Assembly (NCBI RefSeq): GCF_009925085.1
Contig: NZ_JAABNR010000018.1
Location: 1 to 64,000 of the forward strand
From: Stagnihabitans tardus
GTDB taxonomy: Bacteria > Pseudomonadota > Alphaproteobacteria > Rhodobacterales > Rhodobacteraceae
Reading direction: 5' to 3'
DNA: 64,000 nucleotides
Shown here: piece by piece, positions 48,348 through 55,450 of the stretch
How the letters are laid out: each line of letters starts with the position of its first letter
Numbering within the stretch: the stretch's first letter is position 1
The notes under the pieces: generated by a model
Told to the model about the DNA's origin: nothing
Database searches by the model: none
What the model saw: only the letters and a program-made list of their open reading frames with translations
Position numbers and translations under genes: made by a program

Positions 48348-48371
48348 CACGTTATGTGATAATATAACGTG
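48348..48371 (-). promoter_or_regulatory. Zur-like palindrome at the COG0523 promoter
   Basis: CACGTTAT-gtgataat-ATAACGTG is a perfect 8-bp inverted repeat with an 8-bp spacer, of the GTTAT...ATAAC form seen in alphaproteobacterial Zur boxes. It covers a TATATT -10-like hexamer on the minus strand (48361-48366) and lies 8 bases before the ATG, so the leader would be very short. Confidence 0.65.
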
Positions 48372-48464
48372 ATTCTCTAAACCGAAACCGGCGGGTCTGC
48401 AATGTCGTTCCTTCTCTTCCTCGCGTCGGGATGCGGCTTGACGCCGGCTGGGGGAGCCTGCACG

Positions 48465-48660
48465 ATAAAGGTGATGGTTCCCGGCCAAGCCACGCGCGGC
48501 CGGGTGAAAAGGGAACACGGGTCGGGTGTAGGCATCAGCCGCCCAAGCCGTGACTGCCCCCGCAACTGTAGGCGGCGAGCGACCCCCGATGCCACTGGCG
48601 CGCAAGCACCGGGAAGGCGGGGAGAGCCAAGACCCGCGAGTCAGGAGACCTGCCATCGCA
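48465..48660 (+). ncRNA. Cobalamin riboswitch
   Basis: All the main conserved blocks of an AdoCbl-type riboswitch occur in order: GGTTCCCGGCC (P3 region) near 48475, GTGAAAAGGGAA near 48504, GCCGTGACTGCCCCCGCAAC near 48548, GATGCCACTGG near 48588, CGGGAAGGCGGGGAGAGCCA near 48610, and the B12 box AGTCAGGAGACCTGCC near 48639-48654. It ends about 45 bases before the DUF1636 start, and probably controls the whole corrinoid/cobalt operon. The boundaries are approximate. Confidence 0.95.
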
Positions 48661-48703
48661 AGAGGATAGCAACCCGGGCGGGGTGTCCCGGAAGGAGCAT
48701 GCG

Positions 48704-49147
48704 ATGACGACGCTGACGCGGCGCAAGCCGGTCTATTCCGTGGCGCAATCCGCGCCACATCAAATCCTTGTCTGCAAGGCCTGCAAGCACAAGGGCGCCG
48801 ACTGCGCGCCCGGCCATGCGCTGATGAAGAAGCTGCGCGCCGCGATTGCGGCGGCGGGGATGGCGGAGGATTTCGAGGTCTCCGGCACGGCCTGCCTTGC
48901 GGGCTGCGTGCCCGACCATGGCGGGCCCTGCGTGCTGGGCTGGCGCGCGAGTGCCAAGGCGACCTGGCTTTTCGGCGATATCGACCCGGGCCAGCCGATC
49001 GACGACCTGGTCGAATTCTCGCGCCTTTACGCGGCGCGCGAGGACGGCTGGCTTTCGGGCCGCGACTGCCCGCCCCGGCTTTGCGACAACACCCTGGCCC
49101 GCATTCCCGCCGCGATGATCGTCACCCGTGAGGGGCCCGTCCAATGA
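48704..49147 (+). CDS. DUF1636 metal-binding protein of the riboswitch operon
   Basis: 147-residue protein with six cysteines: C24-x2-C27, C34, C64-x3-C68 and C76. The VCKACKHKGADCAPG start is the DUF1636 hallmark; the cysteine spacing recalls thioredoxin-like ferredoxins, so an Fe-S or cobalt site is plausible but unproven. The ATG at 48704 has an AAGGAG site upstream. Its position as first gene after a cobalamin riboswitch links it to cobalt or B12 supply. Its stop overlaps the next gene start (ATGA). Confidence 0.85.
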   Translation: MTTLTRRKPVYSVAQSAPHQILVCKACKHKGADCAPGHALMKKLRAAIAAAGMAEDFEVSGTACLAGCVPDHGGPCVLGWRASAKATWLFGDIDPGQPIDDLVEFSRLYAAREDGWLSGRDCPPRLCDNTLARIPAAMIVTREGPVQ

Positions 49148-49917
49148 ACGTCATCGAGGTCGAAGGCGTCTCCTGGGGGCCCCGGGGGCGCGAACCGATC
49201 CTGCGCGACATCGGCTTTGCCGTGCCGCAGGGGCAGATCCTGGCGATCTGTGGAGCCAATGGGGCGGGGAAGTCCTCGCTGTTGCGGCTTCTCTATCGCC
49301 ACCAGGCCCCAAGTCGCGGCACTGTGAGGCTGATGGGCCGCGATATCTGGCTGATGGGCGCGGCCGAGGCCGCCCGTAACCTTGCCGCCGTCCTGCAGGA
49401 ACAGCCCACCGACTTCGCCCTGACCGCGCGGCAGATCGTGGCGCTTGGGCGCCTGCCGCATCGGCGCGGCCTTTCGGCCGGGCTTTCGGGCCCCAGCCGC
49501 GAAGATGCCGCCCTCATCGCCTCGTCGCTGGCGCGGATGGACCTTGTGCCCCATGCCGACCGCCCCTTCGGCACGCTCTCGGGCGGCGAGCGGCAGCGGG
49601 TCATGGTGGCCCGCGCCCTGGCGCAAGAGCCCAAGGTCATCGTGCTGGACGAGCCCACCAACCACCTGGACATCCGCCACCAGCTGGAGCTTCTGGCGCT
49701 CTTGAAGGGCCTTGGCCTGACCGTGATCGCCACCCTGCACGACCTGACCCTGGCGGCCGAGTTCGCCGAAAGGGTGCTGATCCTGCAAGAGGGCCGCATC
49801 CTGGCCGATGGTCCCCCCGACACGGCACTCAGCGAGGCCAACCTCGCCCGCGCCTTCAACATCCGCGCCCGCATCGACCGTTCCGGCGAGGCCCCGCGCT
49901 TTTCCTTCCACCTTTGA
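49144..49917 (+). CDS. ABC transporter ATPase (BtuD/FecE type)
   Basis: 257-residue ATPase: Walker A GANGAGKSS, Q-loop LQEQPTDF, signature LSGGERQRVMVARAL, Walker B VIVLDEPTNHLD and switch TLHDL. It is of the iron-siderophore/B12 importer class and pairs with the FecCD-type permease two genes on. The overlap with DUF1636 (4 bases) places it under riboswitch control. Confidence 0.9.
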   Translation: MNVIEVEGVSWGPRGREPILRDIGFAVPQGQILAICGANGAGKSSLLRLLYRHQAPSRGTVRLMGRDIWLMGAAEAARNLAAVLQEQPTDFALTARQIVALGRLPHRRGLSAGLSGPSREDAALIASSLARMDLVPHADRPFGTLSGGERQRVMVARALAQEPKVIVLDEPTNHLDIRHQLELLALLKGLGLTVIATLHDLTLAAEFAERVLILQEGRILADGPPDTALSEANLARAFNIRARIDRSGEAPRFSFHL

Positions 49918-49931
49918 CGCCAAGGACCCCC

Positions 49932-50864
49932 ATGATCCGTCTTTCCTGTGCCGCCCTTCTGCTGTCGGCCTCGGCAGCCCTCGCCTATCCCGTCACCGTC
50001 AAAAGCTGTGACCGCGAGGTGACCTTCGACCGCGCGCCCACCCGCGCGATCTCCAACGATTCCAACCTGACCGAGATGATGCTGGTCCTTGGCCTGCGCG
50101 ATCACATGGTGGGCTATACCGGCATTTCCGGCTGGAAGACGCTGGACGCCGAAATGCGCGAAGGTGTGGCCGAACTGCCCGAGCTTTCCGCCAAATACCC
50201 GACCAAGGAGGTTCTGGCCGGGGCCGAGGCCGACTTCTTCTTTGCCGGCTGGAACTACGGGATGAAGGTCGGCGGCGAGGTCACGCCCGAAACGCTCTCC
50301 CCCTTGGGCATCCAGACCTATGAGCTGACCGAAAGCTGCATCCATATCGGCCCCAAGGCGCGCTCCAGCATGGAGGATATGTATGCCGATATCCTGAACC
50401 TTGGGACGATCTTCAATGTCGAACCCAAGGCCGAGGCGCTGGTCGCGGGCTGGAAAGCGCAGCTGGAACAGGCGACCCAGGGCATCGACCGCAGCGCCCC
50501 CCTGCGCGTCTTCGTCTATGACAGCGGCGAGGAAGCCCCCTTCACCGCCGGCGCCTATGCCATGCCCACGGCGCTGATCGAGGCGGCGGGGGGCGTCAAC
50601 ATCATGGACGACCTCGAGAAAAGCTGGGCCGAGATCGGCTGGGAGCCGGTGGTCGAACGCAACCCGCAGGTCGTGGTGATCGTAAACTACGGCGATGTGA
50701 CGGCCGAACAAAAGATCGCCTTCATGAAGGGCAACCCGGCCTTTGCAGGCATCGAGGCGGTGAAGAACGACCGTTTCGTCGTGCTGGACTATGTCGAGGC
50801 CACGCCTGGCCCGCGCAACATCAAGGCCGTGGAAAAGCTGGTCGCAGGGTTCTGGGGCCAGTGA
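49932..50864 (+). CDS. Periplasmic binding protein (BtuF/FhuD type)
   Basis: 310-residue helical-backbone binding protein with a signal peptide (1-18, ending ALAYP). N-terminal lobe begins with VTVKSCDREVTFDRAPTRAI, the usual class III pattern. The ligand is probably a corrinoid or a cobalt chelate, given the riboswitch, but an iron chelate cannot be excluded. The ATG at 49932 is chosen as the signal-peptide start over one at 49914. The stop overlaps the permease start (TGATG). Confidence 0.88.
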   Translation: MIRLSCAALLLSASAALAYPVTVKSCDREVTFDRAPTRAISNDSNLTEMMLVLGLRDHMVGYTGISGWKTLDAEMREGVAELPELSAKYPTKEVLAGAEADFFFAGWNYGMKVGGEVTPETLSPLGIQTYELTESCIHIGPKARSSMEDMYADILNLGTIFNVEPKAEALVAGWKAQLEQATQGIDRSAPLRVFVYDSGEEAPFTAGAYAMPTALIEAAGGVNIMDDLEKSWAEIGWEPVVERNPQVVVIVNYGDVTAEQKIAFMKGNPAFAGIEAVKNDRFVVLDYVEATPGPRNIKAVEKLVAGFWGQ

Positions 50865-51919
50865 TGACCGACATCGCAGCCCCCGCCCTTGCGCGCCGGA
50901 TCGGAGCCGGTTCTGGCCTCGCTCTCGCCATGCTGGCCGTCCTGGCGCTTGCGGTCGCCCTGGCGGTCTCGGTCGGGGCTGTGACCATCCCCCTCGGCAC
51001 GGTCTGGGGCGTGGCCCTGGACCGCCTCCTGCCGGGGGTCATCACCCCGGATTGGAGCCCGGGCCGCGCGGCGATCGTCTGGGAGATCCGCTTTCCCCGG
51101 GTGATCCTCGCGGGGATCGTGGGGGCGGGGCTTGGCCTTGTAGGCGCCGCGCTGCAGGCGGTGACAAGGAACCCGCTGGCCGATCCGCATTTGCTGGGCA
51201 TCTCCTCGGGCGGCGCTTTCGGAGCCATTGCGGCCCTGCTGCATACCGGGCTTTTCCTGGGCATTCTGACCGTGCCGCTGATGGCTTTTGGCGGGGCGCT
51301 GATGGCAACCCTCATGGTCCTGGCCGTGGCGCGGCTGGCAGGCGCCACCAGTGCCGACCGGCTGATCCTGGCGGGGGTCGCGGTCAGCTTCGTCATCATG
51401 GCGGGGGCCAATATCCTGATCTTCCTCGGCGATCCCCGCGCCACCCATACGGTGGTCTTCTGGATGCTGGGCGGGCTTGGCCTGGCGCAATGGGCCCATC
51501 TGGTCTGGCCCTTGGCGGTCCTGATCCCGGCGGGCCTTTGGCTTTGGGCCCAGGCCCCGCGGCTGAACGCCATGAGCCTCGGCGACGAGACCGCCGCCAG
51601 CCTTGGCATCGAGGTCGGCCGCTTTCGCCTTGCCGTCTTTGTCGCGGCCGCGCTGATCACCGGGGTCATGGTGGCCTTTTCCGGCCTGATCGGCTTTGTC
51701 GGCCTGATGATGCCCCACCTGGTCCGCCTGGTGGTCGGCGGAGACAACCTGCGCGTCCTGCCCTTCTCGGCCTTTGCCGGAGCCGTCTTCCTGATCTGCG
51801 CCGATGCCCTCTCGCGCGTCGTCATGGCGCCCGAGGACATGCCCATCGGCGTCGTCACGGGCCTGGCGGGGGGCGTCTTCTTCATCTGGATGATGACGCG
51901 GCGGGGCCGCAGGGAATAG
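50864..51919 (+). CDS. ABC transporter permease (BtuC/FecCD type)
   Basis: 351-residue permease with about ten transmembrane helices. Motifs include RFPRVILAGIVGAGLGLVGA, NPLADPHLLGISSGGAFGAI and the C-terminal GFVGLMMPHLVRLVVGGDN coupling region. A GTG at 50861 is also in frame; the ATG at 50864 is preferred. With the BtuD- and BtuF-like proteins it forms a complete importer. Confidence 0.9.
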   Translation: MTDIAAPALARRIGAGSGLALAMLAVLALAVALAVSVGAVTIPLGTVWGVALDRLLPGVITPDWSPGRAAIVWEIRFPRVILAGIVGAGLGLVGAALQAVTRNPLADPHLLGISSGGAFGAIAALLHTGLFLGILTVPLMAFGGALMATLMVLAVARLAGATSADRLILAGVAVSFVIMAGANILIFLGDPRATHTVVFWMLGGLGLAQWAHLVWPLAVLIPAGLWLWAQAPRLNAMSLGDETAASLGIEVGRFRLAVFVAAALITGVMVAFSGLIGFVGLMMPHLVRLVVGGDNLRVLPFSAFAGAVFLICADALSRVVMAPEDMPIGVVTGLAGGVFFIWMMTRRGRRE

Positions 51920-51928
51920 GATGGCGCC

Positions 51929-52582
51929 ATGTCGGTCAAAGCGCTCCTCCTTGCGGCCTGCCTGGCGCCTTCGGTGGCAGAGGCCCATCCCCATGTCTTT
52001 CTGGACACGATGCTTGTCCTGACCTTTGACGACAGCCAAAGGCTGGCCTCGATCCGGGTGGCCTGGGCTTATGATGAATACTTCTCCATGTCGGTCTTTG
52101 CCGACATGGGGCTGGACAGCGACCTTGACGGCAAGCTGACCGAGGCGGAAGTGGAGCAATTGCAGGGTTTCAACACCGACTGGCCGCCGGGCTATGTCGG
52201 CCATCTTTACGTCGAAGCGGCGGGGGTCGATCAGCCGCTGTCCGGCCCGCTGGACGCCTCGATCCGGGTCGAGGAAGGGCGGATCCTCTCCTTCATCTCG
52301 CGCGATCTGGTGCAGCCGGTGAAGATCGGACCTGGGGGGCTGACGATCCGCAACTATGACCCCTATTACTACAACGAATTCACCCTGACCGCCCTGCCGA
52401 TGATGAAGAATGCCCCGCCCGGCTGCTCCGCCCGGATCGAGGAGCCCGACCTCTCGGCGGCCGATCAGGCGCTGAAGGCCGAGTTGCAGAAGATCCCGGC
52501 GGGAGAAAGCATCGAGGGCGATTATCCGCAGGTGGGCAGGCTTTACGCCCAGACCCTGCGGATCACCTGTGAGGGGGCATAG
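51929..52582 (+). CDS. DUF1007 family exported protein, copy 1
   Basis: 217-residue protein with a signal peptide (1-19) and the DUF1007 hallmark AHPHVFLDTML, YDEYFS, and a DSDLDGKLT EF-hand-like calcium or metal loop (about residues 66-74). NYDPYYYNEFTL is the C-terminal hallmark. DUF1007 proteins commonly precede NicO-type metal transporters and are thought to assist metal handling in the periplasm. It is followed by a second, diverged copy. Confidence 0.85.
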   Translation: MSVKALLLAACLAPSVAEAHPHVFLDTMLVLTFDDSQRLASIRVAWAYDEYFSMSVFADMGLDSDLDGKLTEAEVEQLQGFNTDWPPGYVGHLYVEAAGVDQPLSGPLDASIRVEEGRILSFISRDLVQPVKIGPGGLTIRNYDPYYYNEFTLTALPMMKNAPPGCSARIEEPDLSAADQALKAELQKIPAGESIEGDYPQVGRLYAQTLRITCEGA

Positions 52583-52583
52583 G

Positions 52584-53234
52584 ATGCGCTGGCTCCTGGC
52601 CCTGATCGGACTGATGCCCGGGGCGGCCGTCGCCCATCCGCATATGTTCATCCAGACCGCCGTCGCGGTGATCTTCGACGAGGCGGGCCTTGCCACGGGC
52701 ATCCGGGTGACCTGGACCTATGACGACTATACCAGCCTTCAGGTCATGGCCGATGTCGGGATCACCGAGGATGCATCGGGCCAGCTTTCGGCCGAGCAAC
52801 TGGCCGCGTTGAACGGCTTCGACATGGACTGGGACCCGGACTGGGACGGCGACAGCCACGCCAGGCTTGACGACAGGGCGCTGAGCCTCTCCGGCCCGCA
52901 GGACTGGACCGCAAGCTATGCCGATGGCGCGCTGTCCAGCACGCATCGGCGCGACTTCTCCCAGCCGCTGGACCTGCGCGACCATGTCCTGGGCGTGGCG
53001 AGCTATGACCCATGGTACTACGTCTTCTACGAGCTTTCGCCTGCCATCGAACTCGTCAACCCGCCGCCGGAGGCCGGTTGCCGCGCCATCTACCGCCCGG
53101 CCGACACGGCAAAGGCCAAACTGGACCTCGAGGCGCAGTTGCGGACCATGCAGGACAAGGCCGAGGTGGAATTCCCCGCCGTGGGCAAGAACTTTGCAGC
53201 GGAGGCATGGATCATATGCGCTTCAGGCACTTAG
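52584..53234 (+). CDS. DUF1007 family exported protein, copy 2
   Basis: 216-residue paralogue of the preceding gene: signal peptide, AHPHMFIQTAV, YDDYTSLQ, SYDPWYYVFYEL, and GCRAIY near the C-terminus. The central loop is acidic (DMDWDPDWDGDSHARLDD), unlike the first copy, so the two may bind different metals or form a heterodimer. The ATG at 52584 follows the first copy by one base plus a GTG option at 52569. It overlaps the NicO gene by about 19 bases. Confidence 0.82.
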   Translation: MRWLLALIGLMPGAAVAHPHMFIQTAVAVIFDEAGLATGIRVTWTYDDYTSLQVMADVGITEDASGQLSAEQLAALNGFDMDWDPDWDGDSHARLDDRALSLSGPQDWTASYADGALSSTHRRDFSQPLDLRDHVLGVASYDPWYYVFYELSPAIELVNPPPEAGCRAIYRPADTAKAKLDLEAQLRTMQDKAEVEFPAVGKNFAAEAWIICASGT

Positions 53235-54118
53235 CTCCGGGTCTGGCGGTCGTGGCGGTCTTGCTGGCGATCTGGGCGGCGGGGGGGCTGACGGCGCTGG
53301 AGTCCTCGGCCATCGAGGCGCAGCGCCAGATGCAGGACGCCCTGGCCGAGGCGATCCGCCATATCAAGCGCCAGGAGCCCGGCGCCATGGCGGGGCTCCT
53401 GGGCCTGTGCTTCACCTATGGCGTGCTGCATGCGGTGGGGCCCGGCCATGGCAAGGTGCTGATCGGCGGCTATGGGCTGGGCCAGCGCGTGCCCTGGCTG
53501 CGGCTGTCGGTGCTGGCCGTCGCGGCCAGCCTGGCGCAGGCCGCGACGGCGGTGGGGCTGGTCTTTGTGCTGGTGGGGATCCTGGGCTGGAAGCGCGATG
53601 CCTCGCAGGCCATCGGCACCGAGATCCTCTCGCCCCTGGGCGCGGTGGTCATCGGGCTTTTGGGGCTGTGGCTGGTCTGGCGCGGGGGGCGGCGCGCCTT
53701 TGCGCCCCGGGCCAAGCCCCATGACCACCACCACGATCATGACCATGACCATGACCACAGCCAATGCAGCCATGCCCATGCCCCCAGCCTTGAAGAGGTC
53801 GAAAAGCTGCACAGCCTGCGCGATGCCGTGGTCCTGATCCTCGGCATCGCCCTGCGGCCCTGCACCGGGGCGCTTTTGCTCTTGATCCTGACCTGGCAAC
53901 TGGGGATCGCCACCGCGGGCATCGCCGGGGCCTTTGCAATGGGCCTTGGCACGGCAACGGTGACCGTGGGGGTGGCCGTGCTCGCCGTCTTTGCCCGCGA
54001 AAGTGCCCTGTCGAGCCTGCCCGGCCAGCTCGCCGCCCGGACCCTGCCCTGGATCGAGATGCTGGCAGGGATTGTGGTCGTGCTGATCGCCTATGGCCTT
54101 TACGCCGCCCCGGCGTGA
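53216..54118 (+). CDS. NicO/RcnA-type nickel/cobalt transporter with His-rich loop
   Basis: About 300 residues with six transmembrane helices. Family motifs HAVGPGHGKVLIGGYGLG and LRPCTGALLLLIL are present. A cytoplasmic or periplasmic loop carries PHDHHHDHDHDHDHSQCSHA (about residues 166-185), a strong metal-binding stretch. RcnA members export Ni/Co, while NicO members may import; riboswitch control and the DUF1007 genes suggest cobalt uptake here, but direction is inference. Start may be ATG 53207 or 53216; the latter has better ribosome-site spacing. Confidence 0.87.
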   Translation: MRFRHLAPGLAVVAVLLAIWAAGGLTALESSAIEAQRQMQDALAEAIRHIKRQEPGAMAGLLGLCFTYGVLHAVGPGHGKVLIGGYGLGQRVPWLRLSVLAVAASLAQAATAVGLVFVLVGILGWKRDASQAIGTEILSPLGAVVIGLLGLWLVWRGGRRAFAPRAKPHDHHHDHDHDHDHSQCSHAHAPSLEEVEKLHSLRDAVVLILGIALRPCTGALLLLILTWQLGIATAGIAGAFAMGLGTATVTVGVAVLAVFARESALSSLPGQLAARTLPWIEMLAGIVVVLIAYGLYAAPA

Positions 54119-54123
54119 GGACC

Positions 54124-55059
54124 CTACTGGCCCTCGCAGATCGGCAAGGGCTGGGCCGGGGCCGGGGGGTGCTCCTTGGCGTAACGCGCGATCAGGGGCC
54201 CCAGCTCCGCCTCCGACCAATAGCGCGGCTGGCCTATGGATTTCAGGCAACCCGCATCCCAATAGCCCCTCCCCGCAGCCGCGATATCGGCGGCCTCGGG
54301 ATAGATGTAAAGCGTCGTGGGCTGATCCTGGACGAGGGAGAGGATCTCGGCCGCATCCCCCGGCGTCCAACTGGTGCAGCCATTGCTGCGCCCGGCCGCG
54401 TAATCGACGAGGTCCCCGAGGGGCACAAAGCCCTCGGCATCGGCATGGGGGCTTTCGGGGGCCCTCATCCGGCATTGATTGCGCACCAGGACCGCCGCAT
54501 GGCCGCCGATGGCGCGGGCGCGGGCATTGGCGGTCTCATTGACCCCTTCGAATTGCAGGAAAGAGCGCATCAGCGGCGTCATCTGCCCCTTCGCGCGGTA
54601 ATAGCCCTTGAACGAGGTCCGCGTCTCGGCCGTCACATAGGCGCCCCCGGTGGTCAGGTTCGAGCCCTCGGCATTGCCGAAGTTCCGCGCGCATTGCTTG
54701 CCGTTCGAGAAATCCGCCAGCCCCTTCAGGTTGCGCCCGCTGCCATGACCCGACGAGACCGCGCGGAAGGTCTGGCTGTCCTCGCAAATCACGAAAAACC
54801 GCCGCCCCACCGAGCCGTCGTCCAGAAGATGCGGCCGCGTGGCATCCATGGCGAAGAAGCAGGGGTTGGAGACCCGCCCCTCCTTTTGGTTGCGCTGGTG
54901 CAGCGCCCGGGCGCGGTCAAGCACGACGGGGGCGATCTGGCCGTCCTTCAGCCCGACATGGGGGCTCAGCCAGGCCGGAACCTCCTCGGCCAAGGCAGGA
55001 GGGCAGGCCAGAAGGGCCAGCAGGGGCAAAAGGCGGAAGGGTCGGGGAAGGGTCATCAT
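54124..55059 (-). CDS. L,D-transpeptidase-family protein (YkuD_2 type)
   Basis: 311-residue exported protein with a signal peptide (1-24). It has the murein L,D-transpeptidase catalytic-domain-family pattern: SSGHGSGRN, ADFSNGKQCARNFGN, and the catalytic-Cys motif SNGCTSW. A His in GGHAAVLVRNQ is the likely partner. It would modify peptidoglycan or attach a protein in the periplasm. It is convergent with the NicO gene, 5 bases apart. Two ATGs at 55056 and 55059 are possible starts. Confidence 0.8.
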   Translation of the reverse strand: MMTLPRPFRLLPLLALLACPPALAEEVPAWLSPHVGLKDGQIAPVVLDRARALHQRNQKEGRVSNPCFFAMDATRPHLLDDGSVGRRFFVICEDSQTFRAVSSGHGSGRNLKGLADFSNGKQCARNFGNAEGSNLTTGGAYVTAETRTSFKGYYRAKGQMTPLMRSFLQFEGVNETANARARAIGGHAAVLVRNQCRMRAPESPHADAEGFVPLGDLVDYAAGRSNGCTSWTPGDAAEILSLVQDQPTTLYIYPEAADIAAAGRGYWDAGCLKSIGQPRYWSEAELGPLIARYAKEHPPAPAQPLPICEGQ

Positions 55060-55450
55060 GCCGGGCGCTTGGAAGGGATGCCGCGATCATGCCGTCCGGC
55101 TTGGCAGATGACAAGCTGCAGCACCCTGGACCTCCGCCGTCCATCCACCGCCGCGATGCAAGGTCAAGCGCCCCCGATGGGCGGCTCACCTTGCCCCGGG
55201 CCCGGATCGCCTCCAGGGCGGACAGCGCAGCTTCGGGGAAACCGGATCGCATGACAGCGCTTCGGCGATGGCCCCGGCTTCGCCTTGGCAGAGCGGCCGG
55301 CCCCGCGCTGGCTGCCGATGCGACTTGACCCTCTGGCGACCAAATCCGTGCCTTCTCCTGCCTGTCGCGGGAAAGGGCGCCCGTCCCGCTCCGGGCGTCA
55401 GACCGGTCCGGGGCCTGCAAGACCGCCGCAACTTCCCCCCTGGCGGCAGC
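55060..55450. other. Gene-free stretch between L,D-transpeptidase and hybrid kinase genes
   Basis: About 390 bases with no frame showing convincing composition or a recognisable domain; a minus-strand frame ending at 54917 is mostly antisense to nothing but lacks any motif. A GGGAAAGGGCGCCCGTCCCG stretch and several GC stems are seen. It contains the L,D-transpeptidase promoter and the 3' region of the kinase gene. Confidence 0.4.

Noticed and set aside
53720-53780. GACCAT/CACGAT short tandem repeat
   Set aside because: It is the coding sequence of the His-Asp-rich loop of the NicO transporter, not an independent repeat.
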